From: Candidatus Cryptobacteroides intestinigallinarum
GTDB taxonomy: Bacteria > Bacteroidota > Bacteroidia > Bacteroidales > UBA932
Length of the DNA stretch: 36,460 nt
Assembly: GCA_017694785.1 (NCBI GenBank)
Contig: JADIMK010000012.1
Coordinates: 1 to 36,460, forward strand
Direction of reading: 5' to 3'
In this document: positions 8,272-16,174 of the stretch, piece after piece
How positions within the stretch are numbered: position 1 is the stretch's first letter
How the letters are laid out: each line of letters opens with the position of its first letter
Position numbers and translations under genes: made by a program
The notes under the pieces: model-generated
Seen by the model: only the letters and a program-made list of their open reading frames with translations
The model's database searches: none
Told to the model about the DNA's origin: nothing

Positions 8272-9702
8272 ATGGGAAATACAAAATCTGATACACGGGA
8301 AGAAATGAAGCAGAATGAAATGTCAAGGAGACATTTCATCAAGTCAATGGGAGCGGCAGGACTTGCTGTAGCAGGACTGTCTGCCTGCGGGAGGGCATCT
8401 GAAAACGCCGGAGGAAGCATCTCCGGAGACTCCGCTCTTAAGGGAGGCCAGATGACATACAGGACGAATCCTACAACAGGAGACAAAGTCTCACTGCTGG
8501 GCTTCGGCATGATGAGACTTCCTTACACCAAAGGATCCGATGCTGAAAAAGGCAACGAGACCATCGACCAGGATATGGTGAATGAGCTCGTTGACTATGC
8601 ACTTGCCCATAGGGTCAACTATTTCGACACGTCTCCCGCATACTGCCAGGGAAATTCAGAGAAAGCCACAGGAATCGCACTTGGAAGACATCCGCGCGAA
8701 AGCTACTTCATAGCCACCAAACTGTCCAATTTCGCACCTTCGACATGGAGCAGGGAGGCATCAATGCAGATGTACCGCAACTCATTCAAGGAACTCAATG
8801 TGGACTACATAGACTATCTGCTCTTGCATGCAATAGGACAGGGAGGCATGGAAGCCCTCCACAAGAGATACCTGGACAACGGCATACTAGACTTCCTGCT
8901 TGAGGAAAGGGCTGCAGGCCGCATCCGCAACCTCGGGTTCTCATACCACGGGGACATAAAGGTATTCGACTACCTGCTGGCAAACCACGACAAGTACAAG
9001 TGGGACTTCGTACAGATCCAGCTCAACTACCTTGACTGGAAATATGCCAAGACAATAAACGACAGCAATACAAATGCAGAATACCTCTATGGAGAGCTCG
9101 CCAAGAGGAATATCCCGGCCGTGATAATGGAGCCGCTCCTGGGAGGACGACTTTCGAACGTACCGGCAAATGTCGTGGCCCAGCTCAAGCAGAGAGAACC
9201 GGAGAAGAGCGTAGCCTCATGGGCATTCAGATTTGCAGGAAGCTTTCCTGACGTGCTTACCGTCCTGAGCGGAATGAACAGGATGGAACATCTTCAGGAC
9301 AATCTGGCTACCTACTCCCCTCTGCAGACATTGACTGAGAGCGAATTCAATTTCCTCCAGGACACTGCCACTCTCATGATGCAGTACGACACCATACCTT
9401 GCAACGACTGCAAGTACTGCATGCCTTGCCCGTTCGGGATAGACATTCCGGGAGTGCTGCTGCACTACAACAAGTGCCTCAATGAAGGGAACATACCGGC
9501 ATCATCACAAAGTGAGAACTACCGCAAGGCAAGACGTGCCTTCCTGATAGGATATGACAGGAGTGTTCCGCGTCTGAGACAGGCAAGCCACTGCATAGGA
9601 TGCAACCAGTGCTCACCGCATTGTCCTCAGGGAATTGATATTCCTCACGAGCTCCACAAGATAGACGCCTTCGTCGAGAAGCTCAAGCAAGGCACACTAT
9701 AG
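8272..9702 (+). CDS. Tat-type lipoprotein aldo/keto reductase with ferredoxin tail
   Basis: The start of the protein has SRRHFIKSMGAAGLAVAGLSAC: a twin-arginine motif, a hydrophobic stretch and a lipobox, so the product should be an exported lipoprotein. The middle is an aldo/keto reductase barrel (LGFGMMRLP) with all four catalytic residues in place, counted from 8272: Asp119 and Tyr124 in FDTSPAY, Lys150 in IATKL, His186 in LLLHAIG. The C-terminus (bases about 9400-9432 and 9592-9630) carries two CxxCxxC...CP motifs, each ending in GIDIP, for two [4Fe-4S] clusters. The frame is open back to 8197 (overlapping the upstream gene), but the ATGs at 8272 or 8305 suit a Tat signal better. The substrate is unknown; a periplasmic aldo/keto reductase would lack NAD(P)H, so electrons may come from the polyferredoxin. 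Its stop codon shares a hexamer with the rmuC stop. Confidence 0.9.
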   Translation: MGNTKSDTREEMKQNEMSRRHFIKSMGAAGLAVAGLSACGRASENAGGSISGDSALKGGQMTYRTNPTTGDKVSLLGFGMMRLPYTKGSDAEKGNETIDQDMVNELVDYALAHRVNYFDTSPAYCQGNSEKATGIALGRHPRESYFIATKLSNFAPSTWSREASMQMYRNSFKELNVDYIDYLLLHAIGQGGMEALHKRYLDNGILDFLLEERAAGRIRNLGFSYHGDIKVFDYLLANHDKYKWDFVQIQLNYLDWKYAKTINDSNTNAEYLYGELAKRNIPAVIMEPLLGGRLSNVPANVVAQLKQREPEKSVASWAFRFAGSFPDVLTVLSGMNRMEHLQDNLATYSPLQTLTESEFNFLQDTATLMMQYDTIPCNDCKYCMPCPFGIDIPGVLLHYNKCLNEGNIPASSQSENYRKARRAFLIGYDRSVPRLRQASHCIGCNQCSPHCPQGIDIPHELHKIDAFVEKLKQGTL

Positions 9703-11046
9703 CCCTCCAGACCGGACTTCATGTCCGGCGTCTGTCAAAAGGTCCACATCATCGGAATCCTCTGCTTCAGACAGCTGCGGCAGAGGATTTCTGCTGCTCT
9801 GGCGGGCTCCCAGCATCTGAAGCTTCGCACAGGTACGGAGGATGCTCGGCCCGTTCGGAGAAAGCTTCTTCCCTGCCTCGTCATAGGACTTGACGGCATT
9901 GTCCAGAGCTTTGCCTATGGCCTCATATTTCTTCATGAACTGCCCCACCCTGTCAAGCATCTCGGAAGCAAGGGCATAGACCCTCTCGTGGTTCTGCGCC
10001 TGGGCTATCTGAGTCCATGTGAGATTGATGATCCTCAGTGCAGCAAAAAGGGTCTGCTCGTCAGCTATGAAGACATTCTGCTCCATGGCCTTGCGCCACA
10101 GGTCCGGCTGCTTGTCCAGAGCCGCCCAGAGAGCTCCGCTGTGAGGGACGAACATGATCACATAGTCCATCCTCACCTTCGGTGGCTGGACATAGCTTGA
10201 ATAATCCTTCGCGGAGAGCTCCTTGACATGCTTCTGGATGCTCTCTATATGCGCCTTGAGAAATTTCTGACGGTCGGCGTCATTCTCGGCATTGACATAA
10301 TCCATGTAGGCTGTCAGCGACACCTTTGAGTCTATAATCACATCTCTTCTGGTATCAAGGTGAAGGATCACATCCGGACGCATGGTATTGCCTGCATCAG
10401 ACCTGACCACATTGCCTGCGGCATCCTTGATCACCGGCTGCACGTCATACTGGATGCCGGGGGTCAGCCCCTGCGACTCCAACAGCTCGCAAAGGACGGT
10501 CTCTCCCCAGTCCCCCTGCACCTTCGATCCATGTCGGAAAGCGCGAGTAAGCTCGTCCACACTCTTCTTGGCTACTTCGCTCTGCCTGATCATATTCTCC
10601 ACAGTCACCTTCATCGCGGAGCTTATCTCCGTCTGCTTGAGAGTGCTGGCATTCATGGTCTTGCGCATCTCCTCCATCGTTTCCTTAAGCGGATTGACGA
10701 TCTGGCCGATGCTGGTGCTGCTGGACTGGGAGAACTCCTGCTGCCTCTGCTTCAACATTTCTTCCGTAGCCGTCTTCATCTGGGCTGAGACCTTCTGGAC
10801 CGTCTCGTCGAACTGTTTCTTCAGAGCTTCCATTGCTTCGGAATGACGTTTCTCCTGAGCTGCGATGGCTTCAGAATGCCGTCTTTCCTGCTCTGCCATA
10901 GTCCGGTCCTTCTCGGACAGAAGCATATCCCTGGCCTTGAGTCCGGCCTCAAGAGTCACCCTGCCGCTGCGGAAAAATATGACGGCTGCAGCTGCCCCTA
11001 TTACAATTCCTATGATGAGTCCTGCTACTCCTATGATGATTTCCAT
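9697..11046 (-). CDS. rmuC: RmuC-family DNA recombination protein
   Basis: 449 residues. An N-terminal membrane segment (about 3-25, IIIGVAGLIIGIVIGAAAAV) is followed by a long coiled coil (about 40-170, with two copies of a QE(K/R)RHSEA unit) and the RmuC core: KVQGDWGE at 175-182, RPDVILHL at 223-230 and VIIDSKVS at 236-243, which together resemble the D-E-K core of restriction-like nucleases. E. coli RmuC limits inversions at short inverted repeats. The tail after about residue 415 is low-complexity and acidic. It begins 10 bases after the second ABC permease gene and so is probably the last gene of the exporter operon. It ends tail-to-tail with the aldo/keto reductase gene, sharing the palindrome CTATAG (9697-9702) as Leu-stop in both genes. 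Confidence 0.93.
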   Translation of the reverse strand: MEIIIGVAGLIIGIVIGAAAAVIFFRSGRVTLEAGLKARDMLLSEKDRTMAEQERRHSEAIAAQEKRHSEAMEALKKQFDETVQKVSAQMKTATEEMLKQRQQEFSQSSSTSIGQIVNPLKETMEEMRKTMNASTLKQTEISSAMKVTVENMIRQSEVAKKSVDELTRAFRHGSKVQGDWGETVLCELLESQGLTPGIQYDVQPVIKDAAGNVVRSDAGNTMRPDVILHLDTRRDVIIDSKVSLTAYMDYVNAENDADRQKFLKAHIESIQKHVKELSAKDYSSYVQPPKVRMDYVIMFVPHSGALWAALDKQPDLWRKAMEQNVFIADEQTLFAALRIINLTWTQIAQAQNHERVYALASEMLDRVGQFMKKYEAIGKALDNAVKSYDEAGKKLSPNGPSILRTCAKLQMLGARQSSRNPLPQLSEAEDSDDVDLLTDAGHEVRSGGL

Positions 11047-11056
11047 AATATATCTG

Positions 11057-12163
11057 TCAGTTCTGCTTGTGGTAGGTAACCACGGCTATTATATTAATCA
11101 CTACTGCAAATACGGAGAGCATGATATAGTCGAAAGCCATGTCCGCAAACTGGCTGCCTTTCAGGCACACGGCCCTGAGTATGTTCACAAAATACCTGGT
11201 CGGAAGGAAATAGGTCACATACTGCGACCATGTCTCCATTGAGCTCACTGGAGTAAAGATACCGCTCATGAGCATGAAAATGAGCACAAAGAACAGCATC
11301 AGGAACACTGACTGCAGCATAGTGTCAGAATAGTTGGATATGATCAGCCCGAAGCCTCCCATGAAAATCAGGAAGATCATTGCGCTGACATATATCTCCA
11401 GCAGGCCTCCGTGGGTAGCCAGGCCATAGACGAAATGTGCTATAAGATATGCGATTGTGAAGGCGAACATGCCGAGAAGCCCGTAGAAGACGACCTTGGA
11501 CAGGATGAAATCCCTCTTGCGTACAGGAGACACGTTCATCTGTTCGATCGTACCGTTCTCCTTCTCGTTGACGATGCTCATTGTCGGGAAAAATCCGCCT
11601 ACAAGGATTATCACCACGATCATAAGGGCCGGCACCATGAAGAGCTTGTATTCCAGATGCGGATTGTAGCTGTACTGGGGCACTATCTTAAGCGGCATGG
11701 GAGCAGAATTTCCCGTAGAGGTCGCAATATATGAAGAAAAATCAGTCACAATCGATGAAAGGTATCCTCCGCCCATCGATCCTTTTGTACTGTTGACAGC
11801 ATTTGCCGCAATGAAGATCTCCACACTCTCCCCTCGCTCCACGGATTTTTCCATACCGGAAGGTATCTCAAGGATGATATCGACCTCTCCCTTGCTCAAC
11901 TCATCCATTGCTGCGTCATAAGTTGCGTCAAATGACTTCAGGATAAAATAGCCTGACTGGGATATCCTGTCCGTAAGCTGTCCAGACAGAGACGAATGGT
12001 CCCTGTCCACGATGGCAAGATTGACATCCTTGATCTCCATGTTTGCAGCAAGGGGCACAAGAAGCATCAGGAGAACAGGGAGCAGGACAAGCACAAAAGG
12101 CATGAACGGATTGCCGAAAAACTGCTTGGCTTCCTTTATTATCAGATATCCGAAAGATGACAT
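11057..12163 (-). CDS. ABC-2 exporter permease, YbhR/YbhS-like (second)
   Basis: Inner-membrane permease of 368 residues with the YhgE/YbhR plan: one N-terminal transmembrane helix (about 21-40), a large extracytoplasmic domain (about 42-170, VNLAIVDRDHSSLSGQL, DIILEIPSGMEK), then five C-terminal helices. The coupling segment MSIVNEKENGTIEQMNVSPVRKRDFILSK is the ABC-2 motif (bases about 11510-11580) that contacts the ATPases. The periplasmic exit region SGIFTPVSSMETWSQYVTYFLPTRYF is typical. It lies downstream of the first permease gene, separated by 76 bases, and is 10 bases ahead of rmuC. With its paralogue it likely forms a heterodimeric channel. Substrate unknown; related systems in other bacteria affect drug and cation tolerance. 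Confidence 0.9.
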   Translation of the reverse strand: MSSFGYLIIKEAKQFFGNPFMPFVLVLLPVLLMLLVPLAANMEIKDVNLAIVDRDHSSLSGQLTDRISQSGYFILKSFDATYDAAMDELSKGEVDIILEIPSGMEKSVERGESVEIFIAANAVNSTKGSMGGGYLSSIVTDFSSYIATSTGNSAPMPLKIVPQYSYNPHLEYKLFMVPALMIVVIILVGGFFPTMSIVNEKENGTIEQMNVSPVRKRDFILSKVVFYGLLGMFAFTIAYLIAHFVYGLATHGGLLEIYVSAMIFLIFMGGFGLIISNYSDTMLQSVFLMLFFVLIFMLMSGIFTPVSSMETWSQYVTYFLPTRYFVNILRAVCLKGSQFADMAFDYIMLSVFAVVINIIAVVTYHKQN

Positions 12164-12239
12164 GATCTCATTGTATTAAATGTTGTTTGGATTCCGGCGG
12201 CAGACAGCTTCAGGAGCCGCATCCGCATAATCTGGCATG

Positions 12240-13352
12240 TCAGTCCAGACGGTCCTTGAACTTCTTGACTGCTGCTGTAAATACCACTGCAGTCATTCCT
12301 GCAAGTACCAGTATCTCCTTGATGACAAAACGCACCGGAACTCCTTCTATCATTATTTTTCTCGTCGCCTCTATATACCATTTGGCAGGAATCAGCTGCG
12401 CGAACCACTGCAGCGGAAGAGGCATGCTCTCGATAGGATACAGCATCCCGCTGAACATCATGACCGGGATCAGAAATATCATGCCGCATATGAGCGTAGC
12501 GATGATCTGGGTCTTGACTATAGCTGATACGAACATGCCCAGTCCCAGGGAGAGCAGGATGTAGATCACAGATATAAGGATCATCCAGAAGAAACTTCCC
12601 GCCACAGGTACCTTCAGGACAAAGACAGTCAGAAGAAGGATGATAATGAGCACCGCACAGCTTATAACAAAATACGGTATCATCTTGGACAGCACTATGT
12701 TTATAGGCTTTACGGGAGAGACAAGAAGCACCTCCATGCTGCCCGTCTCCTTCTCCCTTACTATTGAAACTGAAGTCATAAGAGAGCATATCAGCATCAG
12801 TATCAAGCCCATTATGCCTGGGACGAAATTGTACGAACTCCTGAGCTGAGGATTGTACAGCATCCTCATGTTAGGGACAAGCGCCCCCTGCTGTCCTGTA
12901 CCCGAAAGCTTTAGGTCATTGCGGAAATATTCCGAAATGATGCCTGTAAGGTACATCACCTCCATCGACGCATTGTTTGGATTTGTTGCATCGGCAACAA
13001 CAGCGACGGATGCTCCATCCGGGGTATACAGTCCTGATGAGAAACCGTCACCGAAGATCAGGGCTACATCTATCTCACCCCTTCTCATGGCCCTGTCAAG
13101 ACCTTCTTCAGTTGGATAGGAATCGACATATGTGAAATACGCACTCTGGTCTATGTTCTCCAGAAGACGTTCTACCATGATGTCATCACCGTGGGTGCAC
13201 ACACCTACATTGACATTGCGGATCTCGGTGGAGATGGCAAAGCCGAAAAGGACAATCAGCATTGTCGGCAGCCCTATGAGCACCAGCAATGTCCTCCTGT
13301 CCCTGAATATATGCAGGAACTCCTTCTTAAGGAATGCATTGAACTCTTTCAT
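12240..13352 (-). CDS. ABC-2 exporter permease, YbhR/YbhS-like (first)
   Basis: Paralogue of the next gene, 370 residues: KKEFLHIFRDRRTLLVLIGLP opening (the family's amphipathic helix and first membrane helix), extracytoplasmic domain about 45-170, and five C-terminal helices. The ABC-2 coupling motif SIVREKETGSMEVLLVSPV is at about residues 197-215, and MFSGMLYPIESMPLPLQWFAQLIPAKWY near 300-327 is the usual loop before the last helices. It is 53 bases downstream of the second ATPase gene on the same strand. The two permeases are clearly different in sequence, consistent with a heterodimer served by the two different ATPases. Confidence 0.9.
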   Translation of the reverse strand: MKEFNAFLKKEFLHIFRDRRTLLVLIGLPTMLIVLFGFAISTEIRNVNVGVCTHGDDIMVERLLENIDQSAYFTYVDSYPTEEGLDRAMRRGEIDVALIFGDGFSSGLYTPDGASVAVVADATNPNNASMEVMYLTGIISEYFRNDLKLSGTGQQGALVPNMRMLYNPQLRSSYNFVPGIMGLILMLICSLMTSVSIVREKETGSMEVLLVSPVKPINIVLSKMIPYFVISCAVLIIILLLTVFVLKVPVAGSFFWMILISVIYILLSLGLGMFVSAIVKTQIIATLICGMIFLIPVMMFSGMLYPIESMPLPLQWFAQLIPAKWYIEATRKIMIEGVPVRFVIKEILVLAGMTAVVFTAAVKKFKDRLD

Positions 13353-13405
13353 ACAAACTCTTCCAACACTTTCTTAAAGTATCCGGACTATCCGGTATAC
13401 CAGGA

Positions 13406-14224
13406 TCATTCTGAGCGTTTTGCACCTCGTGCAAGTATGTCGAATACCTCGGCAATCGAAGACGCCCCGTAGCGATGCTTGAGCTCCGAAGGACTTCCAA
13501 GAGCCTCGATGTGCCCGTCGACCATCATAGAGATCCGGTTGCAGTACTCCGCTTCGTCCATATAATGGGTGGTAACGAAAGCTGTGATACCGTCATCGAC
13601 CGCTTCATATATAAGTTCCCAGAACTGTCTCCTTGCGGCAGGATCAACACCGCCTGTCGGCTCGTCCAGAAAGACAATCTCCGGACGATGTATGATAGCA
13701 ACTGAAAATGCGAGCTTCTGCTTCCATCCCTGCGGAAGGTCTCTTACCATCGATTTCCTTTCATGGGTCATCGAAAGACGCTCCAGCAGGTTATTGATAC
13801 GGCTTTCAGTCTCTTTCTTCGGCACTCCATAGATGCCTGAGAAAAGCTCCATGTTGTCCTGGACAGTCAGATCCCCATAAAGGGCAAATCTCTGGCTCAT
13901 ATAGCCAATATGCTTCTTGATCAGCTCAGACTGCGTCCAGATGTCAAATCCCGCCACATGTCCAGCTCCCGATGTAGGGAAACTCAGACCTGTAAGCATC
14001 CTCATGGCTGTTGTCTTCCCTGCACCGTTGGCTCCGAGAAAACCGAAGATCTCCCCTTTGCGGACATCGAATGTGATGTCATCCACAGCAGTGAAATCTC
14101 CGAACCGTTTTGTCAGATGCTCTACTTCTATCACCTTCGAGGGGTCACGGACGAAGTTCCCGTCCGCCGGGCGGGGTCTTCCTCCATGGAACATCCTGTA
14201 TATGGAATCTCCTCTTTTCTCCAT
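13406..14224 (-). CDS. ABC exporter ATPase 2 (YbhF C-terminal-half type)
   Basis: 272 residues, equivalent to the C-terminal nucleotide-binding half of E. coli YbhF. Walker A GANGAGKTT at 64-72, Q-loop Gln111 in YMSQRF, Walker B IVFLDE at 183-188, D-loop GGVDP and H-loop His220 in TTHYMDEA are all canonical. The ABC signature is not: LPQGWKQK at about 163-170 replaces LSGGxxQ, as in YbhF's second half. About 30 basic residues precede the domain (MFHGGRPRP). It lies 39 bases after ATPase 1 and 53 bases before the first permease. The two ATPases probably act as a heterodimer; see the finding on site asymmetry. Confidence 0.92.
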   Translation of the reverse strand: MEKRGDSIYRMFHGGRPRPADGNFVRDPSKVIEVEHLTKRFGDFTAVDDITFDVRKGEIFGFLGANGAGKTTAMRMLTGLSFPTSGAGHVAGFDIWTQSELIKKHIGYMSQRFALYGDLTVQDNMELFSGIYGVPKKETESRINNLLERLSMTHERKSMVRDLPQGWKQKLAFSVAIIHRPEIVFLDEPTGGVDPAARRQFWELIYEAVDDGITAFVTTHYMDEAEYCNRISMMVDGHIEALGSPSELKHRYGASSIAEVFDILARGAKRSE

Positions 14225-14263
14225 GATCTTTATCTCTTTATGATCCGGTGTGAATTACCATAA

Positions 14264-15187
14264 TCAATCTTCTTCCAGATTCATGTAGCAGTCTTCAAGC
14301 GTAGCCTTGACATTCCTGACTTCTACACTTGAATGGCCGTATTTTTCCTTAAGGAGCAACTCCATGGCAGAAGCATCAAGACCTGAGGTGGATTTCAGCG
14401 TAAAATGGTGTGTGTCGCCGAATGTATAGCACCTGTCGACATCCGCTATGTCCCGAAGATTCTGCAGCAGACGGAACATCTCGTCAGATCTTGCGGACAG
14501 CAGCGGACGGTCGAACCGTCCAATGATTGTCCCAGGGGAATCAATCGCAAGGAAGCGTCCGGACTTCATCATACCCACACGGTCACACCTGTTCGCCTCA
14601 TCCATATATGCTGTAGAGACCACTATCGTCATGCCTTCAGCCTTAAGCTGCGCCAGATTTTCCCAAAGCTCCCGTCTTGAAGAAGGATCGACGCCGGTAG
14701 TAGGCTCGTCCAGGAAGAGCACAAGCGGAGAGTGAATGAGAGAGCAGCAAAGGGCAAGCTTCTGCTTCATTCCTCCTGATAATTTTCCGGCCTTCCTGTC
14801 CTCAAATGGCTTCAGCCTGCAGTAGATGCTTTCTATCAGGCCGTAGTTACTCTTTATGTCCTTGCCGAAGACCGAGGCGAAGAATTCAAGGTTCTCCCTT
14901 ACGGAAAGATCCGAATAAAGGGAGAATTTTCCGGGCATATACCCGATCTTTGTCCTTATCTGCCTGTAGTCCTTTATGATGTCCATGCCCTCTAGAAGAG
15001 CTGTCCCTGAATCCGGGGTAAGCAGAGTGGCGAGCATCCTGAAAAGGGTGGTCTTGCCCGCTCCGTCTGGGCCGATGATGCCGAAAAGCTCACCCTTCGG
15101 GATATAGATATCAGCCTTCAGGTCCACAGCAGGCGGAAGATTCTTCCTGAAACTCTTCTTAAGACTATGTATCTCTATGGAATTCAT
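14264..15187 (-). CDS. ABC exporter ATPase 1 (YbhF N-terminal-half type)
   Basis: 307 residues, equivalent to the N-terminal half of YbhF, whose Walker A GPDGAGKTT it shares (39-47). The signature LSGGMKQK at 136-143 and Walker B LVLFLDE at 155-161 are intact. The Q-loop glutamine is replaced by Gly86 (YMPGKF) and the H-loop histidine by Ala193 (STAYMDEA). After about residue 215 comes a C-terminal extension typical of exporter ATPases. It starts 23 bases after the HlyD-like gene, on the same strand. In E. coli the two halves are one polypeptide; here they are two genes. Sequence and context give a confident family call; the transported substrate is unknown. Confidence 0.92.
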   Translation of the reverse strand: MNSIEIHSLKKSFRKNLPPAVDLKADIYIPKGELFGIIGPDGAGKTTLFRMLATLLTPDSGTALLEGMDIIKDYRQIRTKIGYMPGKFSLYSDLSVRENLEFFASVFGKDIKSNYGLIESIYCRLKPFEDRKAGKLSGGMKQKLALCCSLIHSPLVLFLDEPTTGVDPSSRRELWENLAQLKAEGMTIVVSTAYMDEANRCDRVGMMKSGRFLAIDSPGTIIGRFDRPLLSARSDEMFRLLQNLRDIADVDRCYTFGDTHHFTLKSTSGLDASAMELLLKEKYGHSSVEVRNVKATLEDCYMNLEED

Positions 15188-15210
15188 GCCAGGAATATTG
15201 CTATCACTTA

Positions 15211-16107
15211 TCAGAATATAACCCCTCCGTACATGCCGAGCTTGATGAGCCCGTCATTCTTCACAGCCACCTTTATTGCATAGACGAGGTTCTTGCGTTC
15301 GTCAGCAGTCTGTATGTTCTTAGGAGTGAACTCACTTTCTGATGATATCCAGGTAACTTTACCGTCATATTCCTTTGTATATCCCTTGCCGTAGTCGGAA
15401 TAGACCTTGACAGCCTGGCCGAGCTTTATCTGTGACAGCTGCGCTGAGGTCACATATGCCCTCAGATAGACCTTGTCCAGGTCTGCAACCTTGAAAAGCG
15501 GTCTGCCAGTGGAAGTGAATTCACCGGCCTCGGCATATTTGGTAAGGATTGTACCGGAAACCGGAGAGATGATACGACATTTTGCAAGACGGTCTTCGAT
15601 CTGCGCTATCTGCATATCGATGCTTGAGCCCTGGGCATCGATGCTTGTCACTGAATTCTTCAATGCCGTCTCCTGAGCATCAAGCTGTACCTTGAGCAAT
15701 GCGAGCTGCGCATCAATGTCATCCATCTGTTTCTGCGTTGCAGCACCGTCGGCAAGGAGCCTGGACACACGTTCCTTTTCCCTCGTTGCAGTCTTTATCT
15801 GCTCCTTCAGGGCCTGGACCTGTGTATTTATGTCAGGACGGTTGCTCAGGACTGACTCCGAGCTAAGGAGAAGCTGCTTTCTGGTGAGATAGAGCTGCAC
15901 CGTATCTACGCAGCCTACCTGGCTTCCGGCCTGTACGGTATCTCCTTCCTGCACATCAAAGTCAAGTATCCTTCCCGTAGCCTCGGAAGATACTGTGACT
16001 TCAGTCGACTCGAAATATCCTTCTGCATCAAACTCGCTGCTCACATTCCTGCAAGAGACCGCAGCAAGAAGCAAGGCAGCAGACAATATAGCGGTTATTA
16101 TTTTCAT
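15211..16107 (-). CDS. HlyD/YbhG-like periplasmic adaptor lipoprotein
   Basis: 298 residues. The signal peptide ends in AVSC (lipobox cysteine at residue 19), so the adaptor is anchored by lipid and not by a membrane helix. A biotinyl-lipoyl half motif (ATGRILDFDVQEGDTVQAGSQV, about 43-65), a long alpha-helical hairpin with coiled-coil character (about 70-170), the second lipoyl half (RIISPVSGTILTKYAEAGEF, about 177-196) and a beta-barrel domain follow in the normal order. It joins the inner-membrane ABC pump to the TolC-like protein. It lies between the TolC-like gene (67 bases upstream) and ATPase 1 (23 bases downstream). Confidence 0.92.
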   Translation of the reverse strand: MKIITAILSAALLLAAVSCRNVSSEFDAEGYFESTEVTVSSEATGRILDFDVQEGDTVQAGSQVGCVDTVQLYLTRKQLLLSSESVLSNRPDINTQVQALKEQIKTATREKERVSRLLADGAATQKQMDDIDAQLALLKVQLDAQETALKNSVTSIDAQGSSIDMQIAQIEDRLAKCRIISPVSGTILTKYAEAGEFTSTGRPLFKVADLDKVYLRAYVTSAQLSQIKLGQAVKVYSDYGKGYTKEYDGKVTWISSESEFTPKNIQTADERKNLVYAIKVAVKNDGLIKLGMYGGVIF

Positions 16108-16174
16108 GATATGATGTTTTTCTTACAATATTATGTGATGTATATTGACAATATCCTGTGATCAATACCGATGT

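Noticed and set aside
12142..12789. Minus-strand frame of 215 residues overlapping the first permease
   Set aside because: It is a different frame of the same strand as the permease gene; the permease frame carries the ABC-2 motif.
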